Part shown: positions 32,786 through 42,255 of the stretch, one piece after another
Numbering within the stretch: the stretch's first letter is position 1
How the letters are laid out: every line of letters begins with the position of its first letter
From: Spirochaetaceae bacterium
GTDB taxonomy: Bacteria; Spirochaetota; Leptospiria; Leptospirales; Leptonemataceae
Direction of reading: 5' to 3'
Assembly: GCA_002730875.1 (NCBI GenBank)
Contig: PCBI01000010.1
Coordinates: 62,001 to 126,000 of the forward strand
DNA: 64,000 nt
Position numbers and translations under genes: made by a program
Notes under the pieces: generated by a model
What the model saw: only the letters and a program-made list of their open reading frames with translations
The model's database searches: none
Told to the model about the DNA's origin: nothing

Positions 32786-35392
32786 ATGCGAACGGTTTGG
32801 TTTATACCAGAATGCATTTTGTCTGCCGGACGATGCGAATTTAAACGTCATGAGCGCGGAGAAGGCTCGGGGCGTACGGAACGTCGATTCTCGCATTTGC
32901 GATTTGCTCTTTTTCTTCTTTTCCTGTTTCCGTCGATGCTTTCTGCTTTTGAAGTGCAGGTTCGCGTATACGATCCGGTAAGCCGAAAAACCGTACCGGA
33001 TGCGCAGATTATCGTAAAGGAAACCGGGCAGCAAACGTTTACGGATGGCCAGGGGATAGCGATCCTGGAAGTGCCACAGCCCGGCTTCTATACCGTGCGA
33101 GCCATTCTGCCGGACGGAAACCTGGTGCAGCCCCGGCTACAGGTGCAGGGCGCCGGCCAGATGCTTACCATTTTTACTTCGGAACCGGAGAGCCGGCCCG
33201 AACCCACCGGGCCCGAAACCCAGATCGTAGAAGATGAAGGCATCGTAGTCCGTGGCCGCAGGGACAAACAAAACCTCTCCCGGTACAATGTGCGATTGGA
33301 TGAAGTGCGAAGATTGCCCGGACAGTTTGGCGAAGCTCTGCGCGGAATCGAATCCTTGCCAGGCGTAAACGCCCCGCCTTTCGGCAACGGCGACATTGTT
33401 CTGCGCGGCGCAAACGAAAACGCAAACACGTATCTAATCGACGAACTGCCTCTGGGTTACCCCTTCCATCTCCTGGGCCTGAACTCGGTGGTGCAAAACA
33501 ACATAATCAATAGCATAGATGTTTATTCCGGTTCTTATCCCGTTAAATATGGCGATGCTACCGGCGGCGTAATCTCCATCGATACCATCGATGAAGTGGA
33601 GAAGTTCGGCGGACACACGACATTCTCGTTATGGTCCGCAAGCGTTCTTCTCAAGGCCCCCATAGGCGAAAAGGGCAAAGATGGGTACTGGGTAGCCGGC
33701 GTGCGGGCATCCTATCTGGACAAGACCCTGGGAAATCTGGTACCGTCGGGCTACACACTCATCCCCCGCTATCAAGATGCTCAGTTCAAACTCAGATACA
33801 ATCTTACTGATCGACAAAGCCTGTATTTCTACATTCTGGGGTCCAAAGATACGCTCATTGCCGCTGTCGACAATCGGCCCACCTGGGATCCGACCACGGA
33901 AATCAGTCCTACACTGTTCGGCGCAAGTGTAGCATTGGATCGAGTATTCCATACAGAGGCTATCCGTCATATCTGGCAGCCCAATCAAGTATTCCAGTTA
34001 AAGACCACGCTGTTTAATCATAACAACATCGCCTATACCGACGGCACCCTGGGCATTATCGATGCGAAGCAAAACCTGGAGGATGGCTACGCCGCGCTTC
34101 GCACAGAGGCATTTATCGAACTATGGAAAGACCATGCTCTCCTGGATCTTGGCCTGGAAGCTCGCCGATTTCGTTATGTGTTCGAGGGAACCACAGTACA
34201 GCAGATAGATGTACTGGACCAGAGTCCGGATTTGTTCGATGCCAATAATCCGGACTTTCAGGTTGTTCCGGTGGATGACCGGAATTTTGCCAATTTCAAC
34301 AGCGGCTACGCAATGCTCACTCTACGAGGCTGGTGGCTGGAATTCAAGCCAGGAGTGCGAGTGGACTATTTTGGTCCTACGAAGCAACGAGTCACCGATC
34401 CCCGCGGCACGCTGTCTCTGAAGTTACCCACCGACACAACGTTCATTGCCGGTGGCGGAATCTATCATCGAGTGCCGGATCCGGAACAATACAGCCCCTC
34501 CTCCGGAAACCCAAAACTCAAACTGGAGCAGGCAGATCATGCGGCCGTCGGCGTGGAACAAATCCTGGGCAACTGGATCATAAAGGTAGAAGGATTTCGC
34601 CAGGTATACCGGGACATAGTGATTTCCGATCCCTATGCCCGGCTTGCCTTTCGAGAAAATCCAGACCCCTTTACGCGATACGAAACGCCCATCCTGGTAA
34701 ACACGCCGGCCTATTACTCCAACGACGGATACGGCTATTCAGAAGGACTGGAGTTCTACATCAAGCGAAGCAAACCCCCTAACGAGTCCGGCTGGTATGG
34801 GTGGATTTCCTATACCTATTCACGAAGTTTTCGCGACGACAATCGTTTCCGACCCAGTCCGTTCGCTCCGCCGACGCAGTATAGCGCCGATGAGCTGCGA
34901 CTTCTACAGCAGTATGACAACACAGAAGCCATCTATGCCGACTTCGATAGAACGCACATTATCAACGTAATCCTGGGCTATAAGATCAATCCTGAATGGC
35001 AGATTGGAATCAAGTGGAGGTACGCCACCTCCAGGCCTTTCACGGAGATCATTGGCGATGACGGCGCTCAGCAGAATAATGATGGCCGGCCTATTTTTGA
35101 CCCGGTGTTCTCGCCGAACCGGAACACTTTGAGGCTCAAGCCCTATCACCGCCTGGACATTCGCATCGACCGATTCTTCAACTATGAATGGGGCTTTGGA
35201 AACGTATTCATAGAAGCGCTCAACCTGTATCTCCGGGATAATCCAGGAAACTACTCTTTCGACGAAAGCCAGCCGTTCTCGAAAGCCAACCCGTCTGTGA
35301 CTCCGGAATTTGGGAATCTGGTCATCCCCACGTCCAACGGCACGGGCCTGCGAATACCTTTGATTAACTTCGGTGTGGAGGTGCAATTCTGA
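32786..35392 (+). CDS. TonB-dependent receptor with carboxypeptidase-like plug extension
   Basis: An 868-residue outer-membrane receptor. After an unusually long 35-residue leader comes a hydrophobic signal segment (FALFLLFLFPSMLSAF), a carboxypeptidase-regulatory-like beta domain (about 58-135), a plug (VVRGRRDKQ, GEALRGIESLPGVNAPPFGNGDIVLRG, VYSGSYPVKYGDATGGVISI) and a 22-strand type barrel ending in GVEVQF with a terminal Phe. The region TQIVEDEGIVVRGRRD lies near the place of a TonB box. The ligand is unknown. It sits among lipoprotein genes, which may be its surface partners. The next gene overlaps its stop. Confidence 0.88.
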   Translation: MRTVWFIPECILSAGRCEFKRHERGEGSGRTERRFSHLRFALFLLFLFPSMLSAFEVQVRVYDPVSRKTVPDAQIIVKETGQQTFTDGQGIAILEVPQPGFYTVRAILPDGNLVQPRLQVQGAGQMLTIFTSEPESRPEPTGPETQIVEDEGIVVRGRRDKQNLSRYNVRLDEVRRLPGQFGEALRGIESLPGVNAPPFGNGDIVLRGANENANTYLIDELPLGYPFHLLGLNSVVQNNIINSIDVYSGSYPVKYGDATGGVISIDTIDEVEKFGGHTTFSLWSASVLLKAPIGEKGKDGYWVAGVRASYLDKTLGNLVPSGYTLIPRYQDAQFKLRYNLTDRQSLYFYILGSKDTLIAAVDNRPTWDPTTEISPTLFGASVALDRVFHTEAIRHIWQPNQVFQLKTTLFNHNNIAYTDGTLGIIDAKQNLEDGYAALRTEAFIELWKDHALLDLGLEARRFRYVFEGTTVQQIDVLDQSPDLFDANNPDFQVVPVDDRNFANFNSGYAMLTLRGWWLEFKPGVRVDYFGPTKQRVTDPRGTLSLKLPTDTTFIAGGGIYHRVPDPEQYSPSSGNPKLKLEQADHAAVGVEQILGNWIIKVEGFRQVYRDIVISDPYARLAFRENPDPFTRYETPILVNTPAYYSNDGYGYSEGLEFYIKRSKPPNESGWYGWISYTYSRSFRDDNRFRPSPFAPPTQYSADELRLLQQYDNTEAIYADFDRTHIINVILGYKINPEWQIGIKWRYATSRPFTEIIGDDGAQQNNDGRPIFDPVFSPNRNTLRLKPYHRLDIRIDRFFNYEWGFGNVFIEALNLYLRDNPGNYSFDESQPFSKANPSVTPEFGNLVIPTSNGTGLRIPLINFGVEVQF

Positions 35393-35997
35393 TGAAGCCG
35401 ATCAGATTCGCTAGATCCGGTTTGCCTCGCAGATCCGGTGTGCCGCGCCTGCATTTGTGGGCTGCGATCGCCCTGTTCGCCGCATCGCTGACGAATGCCT
35501 GCAAAAGCGACTCCTTTGAGGACGTGCCCGATACAGAAGAGACCGCTTCCTATTATTTATTACTAATTGCCCCCACGCGGGAAACGGCGCTGGCCCGATG
35601 CATTCAGGCAGAAACCGTGGCGCTTTCCTGCAGCCAGGACGGCGGCCGCCAAACCGGCTACCTGAGCGCAGTTAGCACAAACTATCAGCCGGCCAGCACA
35701 TCCTCCGATGCCGCTACCCTCTGCGATCAACTCATTGACGCCCGGGTCTTTAACAGCTCCACCATCTACACCTACGGAGCCCGGCAGTGCCACTTCGAGT
35801 GCAATCGACAATACTGGCAGTCTCGGAGAGACAGTAGCCTGTGCACATCCAGTGGAACCACCACAGCCATCCAGGCCCATCGAGATTGCAGTCCCACCCT
35901 GTGGCGCAGCAATTGCACTGACACCACTTTTAAGAACTGCCTGGTGGACTGCTTTGTAAACGGGACCGACACCTACTTTCTTCCTCAAGGATACTGA
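35392..35997 (+). CDS. Cysteine-rich lipoprotein
   Basis: A 201-residue lipoprotein whose ATG overlaps the stop of the receptor gene (TGATG). The signal peptide ends in LTNAC. Ten further cysteines are spread through the mature chain (for example RQCHFECNRQYW, DCSPTLWRSNC, KNCLVDC), an even number consistent with five disulfides. No known domain is evident. Its place beside a TonB receptor and two DsbD-like thiol proteins suggests a folded, disulfide-bonded surface factor. Confidence 0.75.
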   Translation: MKPIRFARSGLPRRSGVPRLHLWAAIALFAASLTNACKSDSFEDVPDTEETASYYLLLIAPTRETALARCIQAETVALSCSQDGGRQTGYLSAVSTNYQPASTSSDAATLCDQLIDARVFNSSTIYTYGARQCHFECNRQYWQSRRDSSLCTSSGTTTAIQAHRDCSPTLWRSNCTDTTFKNCLVDCFVNGTDTYFLPQGY

Positions 35998-36136
35998 GCC
36001 ATCCACGCCCATTCAGGTCCGGATACCGGCCACACCACACCAGGTCCCCTCTGAGTGCCCAGCACAGTGGTCCGCCGGGACCTGGAATGCTCAAAAAACT
36101 CTTCCCGAACAGATCCACCGATTCCAGTTTAGTCCT

Positions 36137-36598
36137 ATGAGTTTCAAAAAGGCTTCACTACTCTATGCCGCAGTGTTCTCCGTAGCTGCGTTCTCCGTGC
36201 AATGTACCGAAACCGAAAAAAGCGGATCCGACGGGATCCCGGAAGCCACCATCAAGGCTGCCACGGTAAACGATGAAACCACGGTAACGATTACCATACC
36301 GGCGGATCATCATGCATACCTGGACAAAGGCCCGCAGGGTAACCTGATTCCCGTAGCCTTCGACTGGAAACCAGCCCTGGAGTCCGGCAAAGTGAAAGCG
36401 GAGCCTGAATTGCAGTCCTCGCCGGAAGGCCAGAAAGAGGAAGCCACCGGAGCCCTGGTTATGCGAGGCACCGGAGAGTTTGTGTTTTCTGGAGGCGAAA
36501 TCGAGACAGGAGCTCAGATAAGGGTCAGAACCCAGATTTGTAACGAAATCAGCGGCATGTGTTTTCGTCCTTCCTGGCAAACCGTAAATGTACAGTAG
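36137..36598 (+). CDS. DsbD N-terminal-domain lipoprotein
   Basis: A 153-residue protein with a lipoprotein-type signal (FSVAAFSVQC) and the immunoglobulin-like alpha domain of DsbD. The conserved redox pair is in TQICNEISGMCFRPSWQ (Cys-x6-Cys), and TITIPADHHAYLDKG is the usual first half. In DsbD this domain receives electrons from the membrane part and passes them to periplasmic substrates. Here it is a separate lipoprotein. The next gene encodes the matching thioredoxin domain; the membrane part of DsbD is missing from the window. Confidence 0.82.
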   Translation: MSFKKASLLYAAVFSVAAFSVQCTETEKSGSDGIPEATIKAATVNDETTVTITIPADHHAYLDKGPQGNLIPVAFDWKPALESGKVKAEPELQSSPEGQKEEATGALVMRGTGEFVFSGGEIETGAQIRVRTQICNEISGMCFRPSWQTVNVQ

Positions 36599-36667
36599 TA
36601 GGATCAGGTCCGGGCCCACGTCGATAACGGCTCCGTTCGATCCAGACCGTCCGGAAAAGATGACAGA

Positions 36668-37195
36668 ATGAAAAACACATTTCGCACATTTCTTTTTGCG
36701 GCAATCGCGGGTAGCCTGCTCATCGGAGCCACCGGTAGCTTTCTCTACTTCTACTTTAATTCGAAATCCTCGGTCGCCGCCCCGGTGAGCCAGGAACCCC
36801 CTTCGTCGGGTATCGCCGAAACACGCCACGGGAATCTCACCATCTACCGGGACCCAGCTGAAGCGTTTGCGCAGGCACGGAAAACCGGCAGACCCGTATT
36901 CCTGGATTTCTATGCGGACTGGTGCGTAAACTGCGTAAAGTTTCAGGATCGAATGCTACAAGATGATGCGCTAAACCAGGCGTTGAGCGAATCCATAGTC
37001 CTGAAAGTGGTAGAAGATGATGCGGCTTTTCAGCATTATTCCCTCGAAGGTCGCTTCCCGGAAATCAACGAATCTTTGCCGCTGTTTGCAGTTCTCAGTC
37101 CCGCCAATGACCTGGTCTGGAAGGGGCAGGACTATCTGGACTCCCAATCCATGATAGAGGCGCTTAACCGGGCCATCCAGGCTCCTCGCCCGTAG
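36668..37195 (+). CDS. Membrane-anchored thioredoxin, DsbD C-terminal type
   Basis: A 175-residue protein: one N-terminal membrane helix (FLFAAIAGSLLIGATGSFLYFYF), a linker, and a thioredoxin domain from about residue 55. The active site FLDFYADWCVNCVKFQ has the CVNC pattern of the DsbD gamma domain. The protein should reduce the upstream DsbD-alpha lipoprotein or other exported thiols. The two genes are 70 bp apart on one strand. Without the central TM module they would need a CcdA-like partner elsewhere in the genome. Confidence 0.85.
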   Translation: MKNTFRTFLFAAIAGSLLIGATGSFLYFYFNSKSSVAAPVSQEPPSSGIAETRHGNLTIYRDPAEAFAQARKTGRPVFLDFYADWCVNCVKFQDRMLQDDALNQALSESIVLKVVEDDAAFQHYSLEGRFPEINESLPLFAVLSPANDLVWKGQDYLDSQSMIEALNRAIQAPRP

Positions 37196-37266
37196 ACGCA
37201 CTACGCACTCCAGGCCTCGGAGTTTGCCTTGTTCCAGGGTCTTTGTACGAGTCCACGGCAGAACCC

Positions 37267-37374
37267 TTTTCAGAGAATTCGCCGGTAAGTCCTGGACAGT
37301 GCCGTTTTCAGAGGATTCGCCGGTGAGTCCGGGAAAGTGCCGTTTTCAGAGAATTCGTCCGTGAGTCTTCCCGC
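37267..37374. repeat. 38-bp tandem repeat, about 2.8 copies
   Basis: The unit begins TTTTCAGAGAATTCGCCGGT and ends AGTGCCG. Copies start at 37267, 37305 and 37343; the third is partial and more diverged. It occupies the gap between the thioredoxin gene and the convergent DUF1574 gene. Confidence 0.75.
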
Positions 37375-37473
37375 TAAGAGCAATTCCAATGGATTCTACT
37401 GGAATTCGGAATGTTTCGGCGGCTTGCTCGGGGATTGCCCACACTATTTTTCCGGCAGGCTTATTCCGGCGGT

Positions 37474-38634
37474 CTATTCGCTCTTTTGCGTTCGGGCAAG
37501 AATCAGCGGATAGGCATCCATGGCTACCGACAGCACCGGATTGTAGCACTGAAAAGACATATGACTGCCGTCCGCAAAGGTATTGCAGTGGAAGGGGTCG
37601 CCGTCCGTAAGATCTATGAGCATCTCTCCCTCCAAACGCTTATCCATGCGCTCGCTCCAGATCGCGGTGTTTTTCTGTATTAGTTCATCCGAGTCCAGAA
37701 TGGATTGCATGGGCCTGGATACAGGTGGTCGCAAGAACACCAGGGGAAGATTCGCCTCTCGGGCCCGTCGTAGCAACTGATCCAGAAAGCCCCATTGCCT
37801 TTCGGACAGTTCGTAGTTCCCATAGATCCAGCGCACGGTCATCTCCGATGTGGCGGCCAGACTTGCGTAATCGCGTTCATAGTAATCCGGTCTGGGAATC
37901 AAAGACATCCCGCCACCCCGGTTCTTGCGCTGGAACTGATCCATTTGCTGAATGGCGATCAAGAATTTATTCTGCGGATCGGACAATCGCTCCACGGCTT
38001 TGTCCAAATGGGGCCGGAATCGATACCCGGCGAAAAGGTTCTTGGCCAGGAATTGACTCACTTCATCCGCAGTGAATCCCTGATCGGAGGAGAGCAATGA
38101 GTAGTTCTCCAGAACGTACGCGAAGTCAAAACTGTAGGCAAGGTTGGACTTCACAAATCCCGGGGAGTTTTCGTTGAACTGAAAAGGGTCCGACTCCGCA
38201 ATCACGTAGTCCGGCTTCACGCCCGTTGCCAGGACTTCCTGTAGCATATAATCGAAATAAGCGGGAGAACTTACCGGGGCCGAAAAGTTAAACATCTCCC
38301 AGTTGGGGTAAGCATGTTTGAAGCTTTCGTAGTTGAAGTAAAGAAGCCGCGAGCTACCCAGAACCACCAGGATCCGCTTGCCCGAATGCTCGGAGCATGG
38401 ACCCGACACATCTTCAATACAATTGCCCTGGCTATCCGCCGGCGGCAGTTTCCGCAGGCGATCAAACTCCTTTAGCTCCTGCAGCAGCTCCGGTTTGTAA
38501 TCGTAGTAGATGTAAGTGGCATCATCCTGAGTGTACCGCTTTACCGAGTCCAGGCACATGATCTTGTCCAATGCAAAAAAGGCAAAGAACAGAATCACAG
38601 GGAAAAGTAGGAATCGACGAGAACCGTCAGACAT
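37474..38634 (-). CDS. DUF1574 family protein
   Basis: A 386-residue protein of the DUF1574 family, which I know mainly from Leptospira. It has an N-terminal anchor (FLLFPVILFFAFFALDKI), then an SGNH-hydrolase-like fold: VLGSSRLLYFNYESF as the catalytic-type block I, NFSAPVSSPAYFDY, and a C-terminal DGSHMSFQCYNP with a His that could complete a triad. It may act on envelope polysaccharides, as SGNH proteins such as AlgX do, but this is inference. I begin at the ATG at 38634, which overlaps the stop of the upstream GT87-like gene; the longer frame only repeats the other gene's reading. Confidence 0.78.
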   Translation of the reverse strand: MSDGSRRFLLFPVILFFAFFALDKIMCLDSVKRYTQDDATYIYYDYKPELLQELKEFDRLRKLPPADSQGNCIEDVSGPCSEHSGKRILVVLGSSRLLYFNYESFKHAYPNWEMFNFSAPVSSPAYFDYMLQEVLATGVKPDYVIAESDPFQFNENSPGFVKSNLAYSFDFAYVLENYSLLSSDQGFTADEVSQFLAKNLFAGYRFRPHLDKAVERLSDPQNKFLIAIQQMDQFQRKNRGGGMSLIPRPDYYERDYASLAATSEMTVRWIYGNYELSERQWGFLDQLLRRAREANLPLVFLRPPVSRPMQSILDSDELIQKNTAIWSERMDKRLEGEMLIDLTDGDPFHCNTFADGSHMSFQCYNPVLSVAMDAYPLILARTQKSE

Positions 38635-40102
38635 AGACCGCTTCCTTACGCATAGCGCGAAGAGTAAATACCAGACTCCAGATGCAAAGCGCAAACATCA
38701 GCCAGGTAAATACGCTATACATGGCCAGAAGATCACGCACCGGACCGGGAAATACAATGTTGCCCAGGCCGGAGAACGCTATAAACCCTATCATCCATCT
38801 TTCGCCGGCGGAGAAAGGCTCCGGCCCAAAAATCCGAAATGCCAGCGGAACCAGAAGAAGACAATAGGCATGGAACCAGCTTACGCCGGATACCAGCAGA
38901 CTTACAAGAATCAAGGATTGCACGAAATACACCCGGGCCAATCTCAGGTCCGGCCGGTAGAACTTTCTTCGCAGCGAAAAAATCACCGCCATTCCGGTAA
39001 CGACGGCAATCAGTCCGTAGACCAGGGTCTTTATGCCCGTTCGTAGCCAGAAAGTCCCGGACGCTCCCAGTTCTTCTATAGAGTTGAAAAACAAAGGCAA
39101 TCCGGCGGCAGCTTGCTTGGAAGGATCGGAACCCGCCACAAATAGCTTGGAAAGGGCCGCCGAAATGGTCTGGTTGTTCGCATACGGTCGCACCACCCCA
39201 TACTGGCTGTAGGTATTAATCATCAAATCATACCATTCCAGGTGCCACTGATAATTAAGGCTCCAGCCTGAAAAGAGAGCGGGAAGAACCAGACAGAGGA
39301 GTCCGGCGACGACGGCGCCAAACAGAGCCTTGAAGTTTCGTCTACCCAGCAGGAATAAGCCCAGTATAGCGGGCATGATTTTGATCACCGCAGCAATACC
39401 CAGAAATGCGCCGCCCAGGTAAGGGAGATACCCGCGAAAACCATCTTCGGACTGACCATCCCCTCCGGCCAGGTCCGGCGAAGACAAGAGTAATCCTCCG
39501 CCCGTAAGAAAGATTAGCAGAAAACCTACGTTAGCATTGGCCGCATTTTCCGTAAGAAATGAGGCCACCGGAATCATACTCAATGCGGCCAGATACCAGA
39601 AGCGATCCCGATCCATGCGGTCATGGTGGCGGCGAATCAAGACAAAGAAAAACCAGAGAAGAAAGAGGCAGGAAATCTGAAAGATCATCACCGCCACTTC
39701 ATAGCCTACGAAGCTCAGCGGCAAAAGCAGGAAGGCAAAGAAAGGTAGATAGAGGTACGAGCCCGCCCCTTTCAGGGATTCCAGATAAGCTCGCCCTTCC
39801 GGGGTCATGGAGAACTGAAGCAACTCCACCGGATTGTTCACATCGATTTCGATGCCGTCGGTATTCTCCATATTCCGAACCGCATCCATCTGATACAGAT
39901 CGCCTTCTTCGGCCATTCGCCGGGCTGCATTGTAGTAGTCCTCAAAGTCGCTTCGGGCACTTCGTAATTGCAGAAGGCCGCCATCGGCCTCATCCAGCAC
40001 CCTCAGACCGGATATCAGAAGAGCCAGAAAGGCCACCAGGGCCACGTAAACGCCGTATTTGCTCAAAAAAGCAGAGACCTTTTTCCTTAAATCATACATC
40101 AT
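38627..40102 (-). CDS. GT87-like membrane glycosyltransferase
   Basis: About 491 residues with ten or more hydrophobic helices, of the GT87 (DUF2029) polyprenol-phosphate mannosyltransferase-like type. The first periplasmic loop has SARSDFEDYYNAARRM, where the Asp resembles the catalytic residue of GT-C enzymes, followed by GAGSYLYLPFFAFLLLPLSF and later KIMPAILGLFLLGRR and YANNQTISAALS. It likely adds a sugar from a lipid carrier to an envelope glycan. The start is ATG 40102; a GTG five codons upstream (40117) is possible. It overlaps the DUF1574 gene by 8 bp. Confidence 0.78.
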   Translation of the reverse strand: MMYDLRKKVSAFLSKYGVYVALVAFLALLISGLRVLDEADGGLLQLRSARSDFEDYYNAARRMAEEGDLYQMDAVRNMENTDGIEIDVNNPVELLQFSMTPEGRAYLESLKGAGSYLYLPFFAFLLLPLSFVGYEVAVMIFQISCLFLLWFFFVLIRRHHDRMDRDRFWYLAALSMIPVASFLTENAANANVGFLLIFLTGGGLLLSSPDLAGGDGQSEDGFRGYLPYLGGAFLGIAAVIKIMPAILGLFLLGRRNFKALFGAVVAGLLCLVLPALFSGWSLNYQWHLEWYDLMINTYSQYGVVRPYANNQTISAALSKLFVAGSDPSKQAAAGLPLFFNSIEELGASGTFWLRTGIKTLVYGLIAVVTGMAVIFSLRRKFYRPDLRLARVYFVQSLILVSLLVSGVSWFHAYCLLLVPLAFRIFGPEPFSAGERWMIGFIAFSGLGNIVFPGPVRDLLAMYSVFTWLMFALCIWSLVFTLRAMRKEAVYV

Positions 40103-40222
40103 TTCTGTGCAAAACACTTCCGCAGACAGGCCTTTCGGAGAGTCTGAACATCTCGGGGCCTTCTAAGAACAATGCCTGAGATAGACCCCTTTTGGCAAAA
40201 CGATTTTACGTGTATCGGAGCC

Positions 40223-41314
40223 ATGGACGAATTATCCGAATTACAGAAAACCTATCAGTTTGATCTGCCCGATGAGCTGATCGCCCGACATCCGGCCCAG
40301 TTCCGGGATCAGTCCCGACTCATGGTCTTGCCAGCGGACCGACCGCTTCCGGAGAATCGATCCTTCTTTGAGCTGGATCAGATTCTGGAGCCTTCGGATA
40401 TTCTGGTCTGGAATGATACTCTGGTGGAGCCCAGGCGAGTCTTTCTGCAAAGATCGACCGGAGCGCGAATAGAAGCATTATTCCTGGAACCCGTGCAAAG
40501 CGACCCTTCTCGTTCGGTAGCGCCTGCCCCGGAAGGATCGCAGTCCTGGAGTTGTCTGATCCGAAATGCATCCAGGATCAAACAAGAAGAACTTCTTATT
40601 GAGCCGCAAAGTCAGCGGAACTTCCGTTTTCTTCGACTCACCGACAGCGCTAACAATCACTCTTTTTTTCTGCAGCCGGAGCCGGGCCTGAACATGCATG
40701 AGTTTTTTCTCAACTACGGCCAGATGCCCATACCTCCCTATCTGGGTCGGGAAGAAGAAGCCGGGGATCGCAATCGCTATCAGACCGTGTATGCCGGCGA
40801 CCAGGACCTGACCAGCGCCGCCGCCCCTACTGCCGGGCTGCATTTTAGCGCCCCCCTCATAGATCGTCTTAAGGATCGGGGAATTCGGATCGCCTCGGTA
40901 CGGCTGGCCGTGGGCCTGGGAACCTTTGCTCCGCTCACGGGGGAAAACCTTAGAAAAGGGGAACTCCATGAAGAACGATTCTCCATGCCCGAGACTACGG
41001 CGACGCTACTGAACCATCCGGCAGGGCGGATTATTGCCGTGGGCACCACCACCCTGCGCGCCCTGGAAAGCAACCTCAGGGAGTACCAGCGCTTCGAACC
41101 GGGCACCTTTCAAACCCGGGCCTTTTTCAAACCGCCGGACCGAATACGCTCAATTCAAGGCTTAATTACAAACTTTCATCTACCGGGATCCAGCCTGCTA
41201 ATGCTGGTATCCGCTTTTGCGGGCACCGAACGCATCCTTCATGCCTACCGGCAAGCTGTGGAAGATCGTTACCGATTTTACAGCTACGGCGATGCGATGC
41301 TGGTATTTGCTTGA
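40223..41314 (+). CDS. queA: tRNA preQ1(34) S-adenosylmethionine ribosyltransferase-isomerase
   Basis: A 363-residue QueA, which transfers a ribosyl group from SAM to preQ1 in tRNA during queuosine synthesis. Signatures: FDLPDELIARHPAQFRDQSRLMVL, the VWNDTLVEPRRVFLQR block, YAGDQDLTSAAAPTAGLHFS, and GTTTLRALES with LITNFHLPGSSLLMLVSAFAG at the end. The start is ATG 40223, with GGAG upstream; the 17 earlier codons of the open frame do not fit the family. The next frame opens four bases before the queA stop, though its better start lies 36 bp downstream. Confidence 0.95.
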   Translation: MDELSELQKTYQFDLPDELIARHPAQFRDQSRLMVLPADRPLPENRSFFELDQILEPSDILVWNDTLVEPRRVFLQRSTGARIEALFLEPVQSDPSRSVAPAPEGSQSWSCLIRNASRIKQEELLIEPQSQRNFRFLRLTDSANNHSFFLQPEPGLNMHEFFLNYGQMPIPPYLGREEEAGDRNRYQTVYAGDQDLTSAAAPTAGLHFSAPLIDRLKDRGIRIASVRLAVGLGTFAPLTGENLRKGELHEERFSMPETTATLLNHPAGRIIAVGTTTLRALESNLREYQRFEPGTFQTRAFFKPPDRIRSIQGLITNFHLPGSSLLMLVSAFAGTERILHAYRQAVEDRYRFYSYGDAMLVFA

Positions 41315-41349
41315 CCGTAGGCAGGATTCCATCCAGGATTCAGGAACCT

Positions 41350-42255
41350 ATGCAGACGTTGGAAGATATTACCAGGGTAGAGATGATTCGAGTTCCGCAT
41401 TTTGAGCTGGACTCATTTCAGAAAAACATACTGGATAATCTGTATCTGGAGTTCTTCCTGGAACAATGCCGCGTACTCGTTACACCGGATTTCAGCTATA
41501 TGACCACCGGCCCCGCCTCTTCGGAGGAATTGGAACGGGTAGAGGAACTGTTAGCCTCCGGCAACGAAACCCTGGATAAGCTAAAGTGGTACCTGCTCTA
41601 CGATCTGAGCCTGTATTCGGCTTTGCTGGAAACCAATTCCTATTATATAGCCTCCAACGGTCATGTGCTCATCTCAAGGTTCGTCCCGGTAGAAGGCGAA
41701 GACCAGCGCTTCGAAGTTAAGCTTTATACTATTGCTGCCTCGGATCTTCCCGAGCAATACAAGGACAAAATCTATCTGGGCCGGGACTTCTTCTCGCTAA
41801 AGACCCTGCGAAGAGAGCACTTTGGGCTGAAACTCATCCGCGGCTCCATCATTGGGCAGTTTTACAAAATGCGCGATCGGGTAAACCAATACACCCTGTC
41901 CGAATACCACAGCGAACTGGAAAGCGAATACCTCAAGGAAATCGAAGAGATCTCAGGCGAGTTCGCCGAAGCCAGCGAAGGTATACTTTCCTCATTCCCC
42001 GTGGATATTTCCACCGACAGCCTGGAAAAACCGGCATTGATCGATGCCAACCAGCAGTTTAGAGACCTCAAGCACATTCTGATTGAGATGGAAGAATCCT
42101 TGCGCGAAATGGAATCCAGGCTGTTCGAATTGGATCAGACCAGGGCTGTTCGCTACGTTACCAAATTCAGAAAAGACATCACGAACTACACCAACTACTT
42201 CATCATAAAAGTAAACGGTCGCATTTCAGACGCGGTGAACGGGATACATATATAG
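41350..42255 (+). CDS. Conserved hypothetical protein of Leptospirales type
   Basis: About 301 residues, soluble, largely helical. It begins MQTLEDITRVEMIRVPHFELD, preceded by AGGAA, and an earlier in-frame start at 41311 would overlap queA. There are no signal peptide or membrane segments. The C-terminal third (RDLKHILIEMEESLREMESRLFEL) is a coiled coil with a basic end. I do not recognise the family. Its stop codon TAG overlaps the first hairpin-repeat box (AGGTACGCTCG at 42254-42264). Confidence 0.7.
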   Translation: MQTLEDITRVEMIRVPHFELDSFQKNILDNLYLEFFLEQCRVLVTPDFSYMTTGPASSEELERVEELLASGNETLDKLKWYLLYDLSLYSALLETNSYYIASNGHVLISRFVPVEGEDQRFEVKLYTIAASDLPEQYKDKIYLGRDFFSLKTLRREHFGLKLIRGSIIGQFYKMRDRVNQYTLSEYHSELESEYLKEIEEISGEFAEASEGILSSFPVDISTDSLEKPALIDANQQFRDLKHILIEMEESLREMESRLFELDQTRAVRYVTKFRKDITNYTNYFIIKVNGRISDAVNGIHI

